Assembly (NCBI RefSeq): GCF_025460765.1
Contig: NZ_JAMWEG010000009.1
Span: 237,632-301,631 of the forward strand
DNA from: Micromonospora sp. MA102
Lineage (GTDB): Bacteria > Actinomycetota > Actinomycetes > Mycobacteriales > Micromonosporaceae
Length of the DNA: 64,000 nt
Direction: 5' to 3'
Position 1 is the first letter of the stretch. Each line of letters begins with the position of its first letter. Position numbers and translations under genes: made by a program. Shown here piece by piece: positions 7,714 through 16,766 of this stretch. The notes beneath the pieces were generated by a model that ran no database searches, had not been told where the DNA came from, and was given only the letters and a program-made list of their open reading frames with translations.

Positions 7714-9258
7714 TCATCGCCTCCGGCCGCGCCGCAGCGTCCGCAGGTTGTCGAGCTGGAGCACCTCACGAAGTCGCCAGACCGCCGCGGCGTAGCCGGC
7801 AGCACCCAGCACAGCGACCACCAGCAGGGCGACCACGCCCGGGTCGGTGACCGTGTGCAGCACCAACGACGGCAGCCCGAAGCAGGCCAGCGCCAGCCCG
7901 GCCGCCGTGAGCGTGGCCGGCCCGAACGGGTGCAGCCGGAACGCCCGGTGCAGCTGGAACAGCGGCACGAGATTGGTGATCAGAATGGACGCGGACCAGG
8001 CGACCGCCGCTCCCATGATGCCGTAGTGGGGGATGAGCAGCACGTTGGCGACCACGTTGACCAGCGTGCCGGACAGCGCGTTGTAGAACGTCCATGCCGT
8101 CTTCCCGGCCATGTTCAGCACCGTGTCGACCATGCCGCAACCGGTGGCGACCAGCATCATCAGGGCCAGGTAGACGGTGACCCCCCGCCCGGCGTCGTAG
8201 CCGGAGCCGAACAGGGCCAGCATGGGTCCGGCGAACGACGCGAACAGCAGGTAGGCGGGCCAGGTCAGCAGCACCAGCCAACCGGTCGCGGCCTGGTAGA
8301 GGCGTCCGGCCGCCGCCCGGTCGTCGCGGGCCAGGTGCTCCGCCAGCCGGTGCTGGACGGCGGTGGAGAGCGCCTGACCGGAGAGCTGACCGAGGGTCAG
8401 GAACCGGGTGGCCGCGGTGTAGAGGGCCGCCTCGGAGAGCCCGCGCAGCGCGCCCAGCAGCACGATGTCGAGCCGCTGCACCACCATCTGGGCGAGCCCG
8501 CTCAGCGCCCGCGGCCCGCTGTACCGCCAGTACGGGCCGAACTCCTCCCGCCAGCCGACCGGCGCCGGGCGTCCCGGTCCGGCGGCACGTTCCGCCCGCC
8601 GGACCAGCTGGGCCAGCCAGAGCACGGCGACGAGCGCGGCCGGCACGTACGGCAGCGCCCAGGCCAGCGGCAGCGCCGTGGTGGCGGAGAGGCCGAACGC
8701 GGCGGCCAGCAGCACGGCGAGCAGCTGAAGCACGGTGCGTCCCAGCCGCTCGATCAGCAGCAGCGGCCGCATCTTGCCGAAGCCCCGGCAGGCGGCCAGC
8801 GCGAAGTCGCTGAGCGCGGCCACCGGTACGAAGAGCAGCAGAGCCCGGACCGCCGGCACTGCGCCGGGGACCGGGTCGGCGAAGGTCAGCTCGACGACCT
8901 GCGGGGTGAGCAACCAGCCGACCACGGTGAGCAGGACACCCACCAGCAGCAGCGGAAGCAGCCCGACCAGCACCGAGGCCCGGATCCGTTCGGGCTGCCC
9001 GAGCGTCCGGTACCGGCTGATGAAGTAGACGGAGCCGATGCCGGTGCCGAGCCGGGCGGCCGCGTACGCGATCATGAAGGCGCTGGTGGCCGCGAAGAAC
9101 AGCCCCGCCTCCGTCATCGACCAGCCACGGGCGACCACGATGTTCAGCCCGAAGCCGGCGATTGCCGCCACCGCCACGCCGAGCAGGTTCAGCACGCCGT
9201 GCCGGGCCGCCCCGCCCAGCTCGGTGTTCGCCGGGCGGGTGGGCGTTACCGTCGCCAC
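7714..9258 (-). CDS. Wzx-like polysaccharide flippase (MOP superfamily)
   Basis: A 514-residue protein made almost entirely of hydrophobic helices (about 12-14 membrane segments), with the family pattern of an N-terminal LNLLGVAVAAIAGFGLNIVV helix and a central RYSGPRALSGLAQMVVQRLD segment, as in oligosaccharide translocases. It would flip lipid-linked repeat units across the membrane. The GTG at 9258 overlaps the end of the sulfotransferase gene by 13 nt; the long upstream open frame is a shadow. It is the last gene of the coupled polysaccharide operon and ends with a basic tail (RTLRRGRRR). Confidence 0.85.
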   Translation of the reverse strand: MATVTPTRPANTELGGAARHGVLNLLGVAVAAIAGFGLNIVVARGWSMTEAGLFFAATSAFMIAYAAARLGTGIGSVYFISRYRTLGQPERIRASVLVGLLPLLLVGVLLTVVGWLLTPQVVELTFADPVPGAVPAVRALLLFVPVAALSDFALAACRGFGKMRPLLLIERLGRTVLQLLAVLLAAAFGLSATTALPLAWALPYVPAALVAVLWLAQLVRRAERAAGPGRPAPVGWREEFGPYWRYSGPRALSGLAQMVVQRLDIVLLGALRGLSEAALYTAATRFLTLGQLSGQALSTAVQHRLAEHLARDDRAAAGRLYQAATGWLVLLTWPAYLLFASFAGPMLALFGSGYDAGRGVTVYLALMMLVATGCGMVDTVLNMAGKTAWTFYNALSGTLVNVVANVLLIPHYGIMGAAVAWSASILITNLVPLFQLHRAFRLHPFGPATLTAAGLALACFGLPSLVLHTVTDPGVVALLVVAVLGAAGYAAAVWRLREVLQLDNLRTLRRGRRR

Positions 9259-10106
9259 GACGGTACGCGTCCCCACCAGGCGGCCAACCGATCGTCGTAC
9301 GGGGTGAAGTGCGCCTCCAGCCGGGCGCGCAACTCCGGGTCCATGGGCGAGCGGGACCGCGAGTTGTGCTTGCCGAACGAGATGTCCGCCCAGTGCGGCA
9401 GGCCGAGGAAGTCGCACACAGCGTCGAACGACGGTCGCGGGTCCGCGAAGAAGTCGTCGGCGTCGATCACGTGCAGCCGGTCCCGACCGAAGATCGACTC
9501 CAGTCGCTCCAGCTGTTCGATGTACTGCCCTCGGGTCAGGTAGGCGTTGTGCTGGTAGTGGTGGCTGTGCGCGGTCGGGTCGGCGAGCAGCCGCTCCCGC
9601 TCGCCGGCGATGCGGCTCTGCTCCAGTTCGAGGGCCCGCTCGAACGGCTCGCTCTCGAAACCGCGGGCCGACTCGTGCGCGTGCGCCGAGTACGCCCGCT
9701 CCACCGGGTCGCGCAGCAGGACCAGCAGCCGGACCGCGGGCAGGTCGGCGGCGATCCGGTCCGCGGCCAGCGGGTGGAACATGTAGTACGGGCTCGACTC
9801 GCCGGTCACCCCGCGCACGCCGAGCTGCTCCCGCACCGCCTCGGCCCGGCGGGTCGTCGGGAAGTGCCCGAGGTACCAGTCCATCCCGCGGTCGTAGCCG
9901 GTGTCGAAGTAGTGGACACCCTTGTGGTAAACCGCCGGCAGCACGGCCGGGTGCTGGGAGAGCGTCTTGAACAGGGACGTCGTGCCGCACCGCTGGGCGC
10001 CCACGATGAGGAAGTCGGGGGTCAGCCGCGAGCCGGCCGTCCACCGACCGACCGTCCGCGTCACCGAGCGCACGGCCCGCCGGGCCGTAGCCTTGGCCAC
10101 CGTCAT
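9246..10106 (-). CDS. Sulfotransferase (PAPS-dependent), first of three
   Basis: A 286-residue sulfotransferase. FLIVGAQRCGTTSLFKTLSQ holds the 5'-phosphosulfate loop and LLVLRDPVERAYSAHAHE the 3'-phosphate-binding segment of PAPS enzymes of the heparan-sulfotransferase type. It would move sulfate from PAPS to a carbohydrate hydroxyl or amine in the cytosol. The ATG at 10106 overlaps the stop of the kinase-like gene (ATGA) and has GGGAGGAG upstream. Its position between a kinase-like protein and the flippase implies that the repeat unit is sulfated before export. Confidence 0.88.
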   Translation of the reverse strand: MTVAKATARRAVRSVTRTVGRWTAGSRLTPDFLIVGAQRCGTTSLFKTLSQHPAVLPAVYHKGVHYFDTGYDRGMDWYLGHFPTTRRAEAVREQLGVRGVTGESSPYYMFHPLAADRIAADLPAVRLLVLLRDPVERAYSAHAHESARGFESEPFERALELEQSRIAGERERLLADPTAHSHHYQHNAYLTRGQYIEQLERLESIFGRDRLHVIDADDFFADPRPSFDAVCDFLGLPHWADISFGKHNSRSRSPMDPELRARLEAHFTPYDDRLAAWWGRVPSWRR

Positions 10107-11329
10107 TTCGCCACTCCTCCCGCATCCGGCCGGACGGCCAGACGATCCTCCACCGCCGGCAACAGCCAGGCGGCCACGTGTCCCAGCCGGGCGCCCGCCT
10201 CGGCCTGCCGGTCGCGCAGGTAGCGCGCGGCCAGTTCGATCAGGTAGAGCACCGCCACCAGGTCCTCGGTGCCGGCCGGCGGGGCGAACGGCGCCAGCGT
10301 GCCCGTCGCCCCCGTCAGCAACTCGCGGGCCGCCGTCGTCGGCTCCACCCCGGCCTTGGTGATCGCCGTCTGGAGCCGCCGGTGCAGCGCGTCGTAGCCG
10401 AGCGGCACGCCGGCCGCGAACCGCTCCCAGTCCCAGATGAGCATCCGGCCGTCGGCCAGCGCCGCGCTGTTCCCACCGTTCCAGTCGCCGTGCCACGCAC
10501 CGAGGTCGACGGTCGGGTCCAGCCCGCGCACGGCCGCCAGGACCGCGCCCAGCCGAACGGCCTCCGGCCGGTCACCCAGCGCCTCGACCTCGGCAGCGAG
10601 CCGCTCGGCGTACCCGCTGCCCGCGAAGGGCCGGCGGTCGACGCCCAGGCAGCGGCTGACCGCGACCATCGCCGCGCGCTCCCGCTCGGCGGCCACCGCG
10701 GGCGCCGCCCGGGGCAGCGCCACGGGGAGGGCGCTCTGCACGAGCAGGGCGTGCCCGCCCCAGCCGCCGTGGTGCAGCACCTCGGCCACGGCGATCCCGG
10801 GCAGGTCGACGGTGGCCAGCCGGCGCAGCACCGCGGCCTCCGCGTCGACCAGGTCGCGGGTCAGCCGGTCCACGCCCAGCTTGGCGTACCCCAGCGGCCG
10901 GCCCCGGTCGTCGAGCAGCTGGATCACCGGCTTGCGGTTGGCCCGGGCCGGACCGATGTGGACGCTCAGCAACGCCGGGCGGCCGAGCACCTCGGCGAGG
11001 TGGTCCTCCAGCGTTCCCGTGGTCGCCCCGACGAGCAGGCGGTCCCGGAAGGCGAGCCGGCCGACGCCGGTGCGGAATGCGGTGGCCAGCAGCGACCGGC
11101 GCAGCCGGGCCTTCGTACCCACCGCTTCCGTCGAATGCCGGACCGCGCTGGCGGCGGCCCGCCGCGAGCCGGCGGGCACCAGCAGCCGCGGCCGCGCGGC
11201 CGACGGCACCACGGCGTAGCCGGCGCCACCGCGGCGCAGGGTCGGGTCGGCCGGTTCCGGCCAGACCACGGCGGCCAGCTCGGGCAGGTACGCCGCGCGC
11301 GCGTCATCGACGCGTGGGGTTGCGGTCAT
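10103..11329 (-). CDS. Aminoglycoside-phosphotransferase-fold kinase-like protein in polysaccharide operon
   Basis: A 408-residue protein of the APH/ChoK kinase fold. The catalytic loop is recognisable as GAWHGDWNGGN and the metal-binding motif as MLIWDWERF. A nucleotide-lobe segment GRPLGYAKLGVDRLTRDLVD resembles the lysine-containing strand. It probably phosphorylates a small molecule or sugar. Its ATG overlaps the stop of the ligase/polymerase gene by one base (TGATG) and its stop overlaps the sulfotransferase start (ATGA), so it belongs firmly to the operon. The substrate is unknown; a glycan-modifying phosphotransferase is one possibility. Confidence 0.7.
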   Translation of the reverse strand: MTATPRVDDARAAYLPELAAVVWPEPADPTLRRGGAGYAVVPSAARPRLLVPAGSRRAAASAVRHSTEAVGTKARLRRSLLATAFRTGVGRLAFRDRLLVGATTGTLEDHLAEVLGRPALLSVHIGPARANRKPVIQLLDDRGRPLGYAKLGVDRLTRDLVDAEAAVLRRLATVDLPGIAVAEVLHHGGWGGHALLVQSALPVALPRAAPAVAAERERAAMVAVSRCLGVDRRPFAGSGYAERLAAEVEALGDRPEAVRLGAVLAAVRGLDPTVDLGAWHGDWNGGNSAALADGRMLIWDWERFAAGVPLGYDALHRRLQTAITKAGVEPTTAARELLTGATGTLAPFAPPAGTEDLVAVLYLIELAARYLRDRQAEAGARLGHVAAWLLPAVEDRLAVRPDAGGVAK

Positions 11330-12795
11330 CAGCGGGTCCGTTCCGGTCGGTCGGTCGATTCGGCGGACTGCGCGGCGGCCAGCGCCTCCCGGCGCAGCGT
11401 GCGGAGATGCCGGTCGTTGCGGGCCAGCACCGCGACGCTGATCAGGCCGTACGCCAGCGTCGTGTTGAGCGCGCCGTAGAGGAACTGGAAGAACAGCATC
11501 AGGATCAGCACCACGCTGCCGGCGATGCCGATGGGGGTGTTGTCCCGCCGGAACCGCCACAGGCACCAGAGGAAGAACGCGCTGTAGCAGAAGGCGCCGA
11601 CCCAGCCCTGCCCCACGAGCAGGTTCCAGACCTGCCCGTTGCTACCCAGCTCCCGGTTGCCGCACTGCTTGCAGTCGGCCGACTTGCCGATGGCGATCGA
11701 CCGGTTGCTGCCGATCAGCGCGCGGTTGGCGCCGTAGCCCAGCACCGGGGAGTGCCTGGCCGCGTCGACGGCCCCGCTGGACAGGGTGGCCCGGATCTCG
11801 TCGCTGTGCCCGTTCTGCATCCGCTCGTCGAGCAGCCCGCCCAGCGGCGACGCCAGCACCAGGACCCCGGCCAGCGCGGTGGCCAGCGCCATCCCGGCGA
11901 GGACGGCGATCCGGCCGCGCAGCGCGAGCCGCAGGGCGACGTAGACCGCGGCGATGACCAGGCCGATCCAGAGGCCACGGTTGAGTGAGAAGACGATCGG
12001 GAAGATCGCGGCGGCCACCAGCAGGTACCCGCCGAGCCGGCGCCAACCCCGGCCGTACACCACCCAGCCGATGAGGAACCACACGAGCAGGATGCCCATG
12101 TTCTCGCCCCAGGTGTTCGTGTACTCGAAGGGGGCGGCCGGACGCGGCGAGCTGGCCTCGCCCTCCAGCACCTCCTGCACCTGGGCCACCTCGACGTGCA
12201 TGAGCCGGTTGACGAACGGCTCCTGGGAGACGACGTCGGGCAGGATGTAGTTGAGCGGAGCCGTGAACTTCAGGTCGGGCAGCAGCGCGCCGACGTACCC
12301 GCCGATCACGGTGACCACGGCGAGGAACGCGAAGAGCCGCACCATCCGGATCCGCGGCAGTTCCTTCTCGCTCAGGTTGAGCACGTACAGCATCGCGACG
12401 GTCAGCGCGGTGTAGTTCATCACCCGGATGCCCCAGCCGATGTACCGGCCGAAACCGTTCGGGGTCAGGGTGTTCGGCGCGGTGATGTCCAGCATCAGCC
12501 CGGAGAGGACCACCCAGGCGAGCAGGATCAGCCAGAATCCGAAGCCCGGCGGCACGCGGATGCGGTCCCGCCTGCGCAGTTGGAGCGCCATCGGCACGGC
12601 GAGGATGGCGAAGATGAACGAGGGCAGGCCGAGCGCCCACCACACCGGGTAGAGCACGAAGAGCGCGGTCAGCGGCCACGCGGCCGGTAGCCGCCGGCGT
12701 CGGGCGGCGCGTGCTCCGGCCGACGTGCCCGCCGGGACCGGGTCCGTCGGCACCGGCTCCCGCCGCGGAGGCTGGAGCGGGACGAGCGTCTTCAT
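11329..12795 (-). CDS. O-antigen ligase/Wzy polymerase-like membrane protein
   Basis: A 488-residue integral membrane protein with about ten or more predicted helices and a large periplasmic-type loop near residues 250-360. It shows the general pattern of the Wzy_C/RfaL family, with VFSLNRGLWIGLVIAAVYVA and the periplasmic HSPVLGYGANRALIG before the last helices. These proteins polymerise or transfer lipid-linked glycans outside the membrane. The ATG at 12795 overlaps the DUF3048 stop (ATGA). Polymerase and ligase cannot be told apart from sequence. Confidence 0.8.
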   Translation of the reverse strand: MKTLVPLQPPRREPVPTDPVPAGTSAGARAARRRRLPAAWPLTALFVLYPVWWALGLPSFIFAILAVPMALQLRRRDRIRVPPGFGFWLILLAWVVLSGLMLDITAPNTLTPNGFGRYIGWGIRVMNYTALTVAMLYVLNLSEKELPRIRMVRLFAFLAVVTVIGGYVGALLPDLKFTAPLNYILPDVVSQEPFVNRLMHVEVAQVQEVLEGEASSPRPAAPFEYTNTWGENMGILLVWFLIGWVVYGRGWRRLGGYLLVAAAIFPIVFSLNRGLWIGLVIAAVYVALRLALRGRIAVLAGMALATALAGVLVLASPLGGLLDERMQNGHSDEIRATLSSGAVDAARHSPVLGYGANRALIGSNRSIAIGKSADCKQCGNRELGSNGQVWNLLVGQGWVGAFCYSAFFLWCLWRFRRDNTPIGIAGSVVLILMLFFQFLYGALNTTLAYGLISVAVLARNDRHLRTLRREALAAAQSAESTDRPERTR

Positions 12796-13787
12796 GTGAC
12801 CGATACCCGGGCCGTCGCCGGTGCGTAGATCACCCAGGTGGTGCCCGGCTGCGGCCGGATCTGGTACCCGCCCAGGTCGGTGACGTTGCAGACGAGCTTC
12901 TGACCCGGCTTGCTCCACTCGGCCTTGGCGCTCGACGGCCCGGACACGACCAGCGCCTTGCCCTTGCCGTAGACGTTGGCGCTCGGCAGCGACCGGGGGC
13001 TGGGCTTGCGGACAGTCAGCGTCCGGTACTCCATGGTGAGCACGATGACCGAGGCGGCCTTCACCGTGGTGCGGCCGACCCGCCCCGACCACAGCTGGCT
13101 CGCCTGGTCGTACGTCCAGGTCTGGGTGGGGTGGCCGGACGCCGAGACGGTGAGCTTGCCGGCGGCCGTGACGTCCCGGGTGGCCAGCGGCGTGCCCACG
13201 GTCGCGTAGTCGAACAGCGGCGCCGGGGCGGTGCCGCCCTTCGGCGCGGCCGCGCGCAGTGCCGTGGTCGAGGTGTATCCGCTCGGGAACGCTGCGCTGC
13301 GCTGTGCCGGTGTCACACCGGTGAGGTCGGCGGCCGAGAGCTGGTTGACGAAGCCGGTGGGACCGCCCGCGTAGCCGAGCCAGGGGCGGAGCACCCCGAC
13401 GCTGCGGATGTCGACCGGGCGGACCTCGGCGACCGGGCCGATCTTCTTCGCGTCGCGGGACTGGTAGACGGCGCTGAGGTGCAGGCTGCCCGACTCGGCG
13501 AACTCCTGGTAGACCAGGTCCGCAGCATCGAGCCCGGTCGGGGTGCCGGTCTCGCTCACTCGGATCGGGACCGCGATCGCCTGCCGTGCGGCCACGGCCG
13601 GCTGGGTGACCGGTTGTCCGGAGAGCGGCCCCGCCGGCAGGCTGGGCGTCGGACTGGGCTTCGGCGCGGGGCTACCCGGATCGACCAGGTCACTGGCGCC
13701 CGGGGGCGGCGGCTCGGAGCAGGCGGCACCCAGCGCGGCGATCAGCACTCCCGCGGCCGATGCCACGACAGCCCGTCGGAGCCTCAC
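12792..13787 (-). CDS. DUF3048 lipoprotein
   Basis: A 331-residue exported lipoprotein: signal VRLRRAVVASAAGVLIAALG followed by the lipobox Cys of AAC, then a Pro-rich linker. The folded part begins around AIAVPIRVSETGTPTGLDAA and carries DUF3048 (YerB-like) features such as VYQEF and GYAGGPTGFVNQL. The biochemical role of DUF3048 is not known. Its GTG overlaps the co-polymerase stop and its stop overlaps the polymerase start, each by 4 nt, tying it to polysaccharide assembly. It may be an outer-face accessory factor; that is inference. Confidence 0.78.
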   Translation of the reverse strand: MRLRRAVVASAAGVLIAALGAACSEPPPPGASDLVDPGSPAPKPSPTPSLPAGPLSGQPVTQPAVAARQAIAVPIRVSETGTPTGLDAADLVYQEFAESGSLHLSAVYQSRDAKKIGPVAEVRPVDIRSVGVLRPWLGYAGGPTGFVNQLSAADLTGVTPAQRSAAFPSGYTSTTALRAAAPKGGTAPAPLFDYATVGTPLATRDVTAAGKLTVSASGHPTQTWTYDQASQLWSGRVGRTTVKAASVIVLTMEYRTLTVRKPSPRSLPSANVYGKGKALVVSGPSSAKAEWSKPGQKLVCNVTDLGGYQIRPQPGTTWVIYAPATARVSVT

Positions 13788-15619
13788 TCCTGGTCCTCCA
13801 CCGGGTCGAAGGCCATCGAGAGCCGGGTCTGGCCGTCGGAGCCGTCGCGCTTGGACCCGTAGACCGTGGACGGCGCCGGCCGGGCCGCGCCGGTGGCCTT
13901 GACCGGCGCGGGCGCCGGGGCGGGCGCGGGCGTGCCGGCCTGGGGGGTGCGCGGGCCCGGCTTGGGCGGGGTGCCCGCCGGACGGCTGACCGGCCGGGGC
14001 AGGATCATCGTGCTGTCACTGGCCGGCTGCGCCCCGGGGCGGAAGGCCGGCTCCGGGCGCGGCCGGGGCGACGGCTTCCGGTCCGGCTGGCCGCCCCCGG
14101 TGGCCGGGCCGCTCGCCTGTTCGGGCAGGCGGGGCGCCAGCACGCTACCGAGCACCGGTGCGTCCACCTGCTCGAACTGCTGCAGTGCCGCGGTGATCTC
14201 GCTGGTCCGGGTCCGCCCGCTCTCGATGACGAGGATCACGCCGTCGACGTGCCGGGCCAGGGCCTGCGCCTCGACGGCCTGGGTGGGTCGGGCGGTCTCG
14301 ATCAGCACGTGGTCGAAGCGGTCGGCGAGCTCGTTGAGGATCGCCAGCATGCTGGCGACCGGCAGCTCAACGTCGGTGTCCAGGTCGCCGGGCAGCAGGA
14401 TGCGCAGCGTGTTGAGACCGGGCGCGGGGGTGAGCGCGGCGAGCGCGCCGACGTCGTGCCGCAGCACGTCGGCGAGGGTGCGCCGCGGCTTCAGCCCGCC
14501 GAACATGGCGGTCAGCGGCGAGTCGGCCCTGGTCGTGACCACCGCGACCTGCGCACCGGTGCGGGCGTACGCGGCGGCCAGGTTGCCGGCGATGAAACCG
14601 GCCGCCGGGCCGGGCGAGGTGTCCGTGAGTAGCAGCTGACGACCGCGACCCGGACGGGGCTCCGGCATGATCGAGAGCAGCACGTTGCGCAGCCGGCCGA
14701 GCTCACGGGAGACCCGGTGGGCGGGTGGCAGGACGGTCAGCGACGGCGCGCGGACCGGCAGCTCCAGCAGCGTCGGCAGGCCCGTGCGTGCGGTCACGTC
14801 CCGGCCCCGCCGGACGCGGGTGTCGAGCCGATCCAGGACCAGGGCGAGCACGATGCCGAAGAGCAGCCCGGCGCCCATCCCGCTGGCCAGGTTCAACGTG
14901 CGGTTCGGCGAGCTGGGCTTCCGGGGCAGGGGCGCGTCGGAGATGATCTGGCCCGGGTCGGGCGCGTTGTCCTGCAGCGGGCTGAGCCGCTCGTTGAGCC
15001 GCGTCAGCTGGTTCGTGAGGACCTGCCGGTTGGCCTCGGCCTGCGCCCGGGCGGCGGAGTTGGCCGGAGCCGCGGCGATCTTGCCGGCGGTCGCGGTCAG
15101 CTGCTTGTTGACCTCGGTGATCTGCTGGTTGATCGAGGTGATCTCGTTCTCCACCGCCTTGGCCGCCGTGGCGAGCCGCAGGTCGAGGTAGGCCTGCGCG
15201 AAGGAGTGCGAGCCGTTCTGCGCCGCCTGCGGCGTGGTGCCCTCGTACGCGATCTGGAGAACCTGGCTGTTCGGTGGGACGGTGACCGTCAGCGACCGGA
15301 CCAGGTCCTCGCTGGAGGTGCCGGTCTTCAGCAGGGCCCGGGCCCGCTCGGCCACGACCAGGGAGCGGACCACCTGCGCCTCGGTGTCGAGGTTGACCTT
15401 GGTGCCGGGAACGGCGTCCGGACCCACCTGGCGCACCAGCACCGACGTGGTGGAGGTGTAGGTGCGGGTCTGCAGTTGGGTGACGAGCAGACCGGAGCCG
15501 ATGCCGAGCAGGGCCGCGAGCGCGAGGATCCACCATCGGCGGCGGAGCCACTCGACGTACGACATCAGCGTGGGTCCGTCCGCGTCGTGTCGCAGATCGG
15601 GGTGGTGAGGCGAGGGCAT
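13784..15619 (-). CDS. Wzz-type polysaccharide co-polymerase with degenerate tyrosine-kinase domain
   Basis: A 611-residue protein and the first gene of the operon. It has a membrane helix at about 29-47, a Wzz-type extracytoplasmic region with coiled-coil stretches (about 150-215), a second helix at about 243-263 and a cytoplasmic BY-kinase-like domain. The nucleotide loop, normally GxxxxGKS/T, reads SPGPAAGFIAGNLAA (335-349) with no lysine, and the Walker B equivalent is FDHVLIETARP (435-445), so ATP binding and kinase activity are doubtful. The tail is Pro-rich and has no tyrosine cluster. It probably sets chain length. GGGAG lies upstream of the ATG at 15619. Confidence 0.85.
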   Translation of the reverse strand: MPSPHHPDLRHDADGPTLMSYVEWLRRRWWILALAALLGIGSGLLVTQLQTRTYTSTTSVLVRQVGPDAVPGTKVNLDTEAQVVRSLVVAERARALLKTGTSSEDLVRSLTVTVPPNSQVLQIAYEGTTPQAAQNGSHSFAQAYLDLRLATAAKAVENEITSINQQITEVNKQLTATAGKIAAAPANSAARAQAEANRQVLTNQLTRLNERLSPLQDNAPDPGQIISDAPLPRKPSSPNRTLNLASGMGAGLLFGIVLALVLDRLDTRVRRGRDVTARTGLPTLLELPVRAPSLTVLPPAHRVSRELGRLRNVLLSIMPEPRPGRGRQLLLTDTSPGPAAGFIAGNLAAAYARTGAQVAVVTTRADSPLTAMFGGLKPRRTLADVLRHDVGALAALTPAPGLNTLRILLPGDLDTDVELPVASMLAILNELADRFDHVLIETARPTQAVEAQALARHVDGVILVIESGRTRTSEITAALQQFEQVDAPVLGSVLAPRLPEQASGPATGGGQPDRKPSPRPRPEPAFRPGAQPASDSTMILPRPVSRPAGTPPKPGPRTPQAGTPAPAPAPAPVKATGAARPAPSTVYGSKRDGSDGQTRLSMAFDPVEDQE

Positions 15620-15773
15620 CGGAGTGTGTCGCTCCCTTTCGACCGGACCGGCCAGTCAGCCGTGGGACGTCCGCGCCACGGTGAAACCTGAGTCTCCCTG
15701 ATCGGCGCGGAGAGTGGAAGTCGCCGAAGGTCCGCCACTTCTGCCCGGAGGGTGCCGGGACGATAATGCACGG

Positions 15774-16721
15774 GTGCGCTTCTGCTATCACATCCAGAGT
15801 CACCGTTCACCGGAGCAGCTGACCAGGCTGGTTCACGCGGTGAAGCGGTACAGTCCGGACAGTATCGTGCACATCAGCCATGATGTGAACGGGGCTCCGC
15901 TCGACCTTGCCGAGCTGCGCACACTACCGGACGTGGCGGTCCAGTACCACGAGGGTGGTTACGGCGACTTCAGTCACGTCGACCGCTACATGGCGGCCGT
16001 GGACTGGCTGAACGGTGAGGGTGTCCAGGTCGACTGGCTGGTGAACATCACCGGTCAGGACTATCCGATCCGTCCGCTCGACCAGGCGGAGGCCGAGCTG
16101 GTCGACTCCGGGGCCGACGGGTTCATGGAGTACTGGGACGCGTTCGGTCCGGAGAGCCACTGGCCGCGCAGCCGGGTCCGCTCCCGCTACCACTTCCAGC
16201 ACCGTCGGCTGGGCGGGCTCAGCCCGCGGGCCAAGAAGCTGCTCCGTCCGCTACAGGCGGTCAACCGGGTCCAGCCGTTGATGCGGGTGCACGTGTCGTA
16301 CGGGCTGGTGGTGGGTCGACGGGCCCGCACCCCGTTCGGGCCCGACCTGCGGCTGCACGGTGGGTCGGCGTTCTCGTCGCTGACCTGGCCGGTGGTGGCC
16401 TATCTGCGGGAGTACTTCGACCGGCGGCCGGACGTGGTGGACTACTTCCGGCACTGCCTCTCCCCGGTCGAAGCGGTCTTCCAGACCATCGTGTGCAGCG
16501 CGGACCGGTTCAACCTGGTGCCCGACTGCAAGCGCTACTTCGACTTCCGGAACAGCTCGTTCAACCACCCGAAGTCGCTCACCGCGGAGGATCTGCCCAG
16601 GGCGTTGGCCAGCGGCGCGCACTTCGCCCGCAAGTTCGACTACGAGCGCAACCCGGAACTGCTCGACGTCCTCGACGCCCACCTGGCCGCCGTGGCCAGC
16701 CCCGGGGCCGCCCGATCCTGA
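15774..16721 (+). CDS. GT14 (core-2/I-branching) N-acetylglucosaminyltransferase-like protein
   Basis: A 315-residue glycosyltransferase resembling the core-2/I-branching family GT14, which adds beta-1,6-linked sugars. Family features include VNITGQDYPIRPLDQAE, GGYGDFSHVDRYM and LHGGSAFSSLTW. No transmembrane segment is visible, so it is probably cytosolic. A -10 box GATAAT (15762-15767) lies 6 nt before the GTG at 15774 with no Shine-Dalgarno, pointing to a leaderless transcript. It is divergent from the co-polymerase and likely adds a branch sugar to the repeat unit. Confidence 0.8.
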   Translation: MRFCYHIQSHRSPEQLTRLVHAVKRYSPDSIVHISHDVNGAPLDLAELRTLPDVAVQYHEGGYGDFSHVDRYMAAVDWLNGEGVQVDWLVNITGQDYPIRPLDQAEAELVDSGADGFMEYWDAFGPESHWPRSRVRSRYHFQHRRLGGLSPRAKKLLRPLQAVNRVQPLMRVHVSYGLVVGRRARTPFGPDLRLHGGSAFSSLTWPVVAYLREYFDRRPDVVDYFRHCLSPVEAVFQTIVCSADRFNLVPDCKRYFDFRNSSFNHPKSLTAEDLPRALASGAHFARKFDYERNPELLDVLDAHLAAVASPGAARS

Positions 16722-16723
16722 CC

Positions 16724-16760
16724 GGGTTCCGGCGGGCCCGAGACGCGGCCCGCCGGACCC
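16724..16760. terminator. Bidirectional terminator hairpin
   Basis: The 10-bp arms CCGGCGGGCC / GGCCCGCCGG (16729-16738 and 16747-16756) are extended by GGGT/ACCC pairing with one bulge. The hairpin lies between the convergent GT14 gene and the second sulfotransferase. Confidence 0.75.
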
Positions 16761-16766
16761 AGCCGG

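Noticed and set aside
7663..9543. A long plus-strand frame opposite the flippase
   Set aside because: Gln/Arg/His-rich antisense shadow with no motif; the minus strand encodes clear membrane helices.
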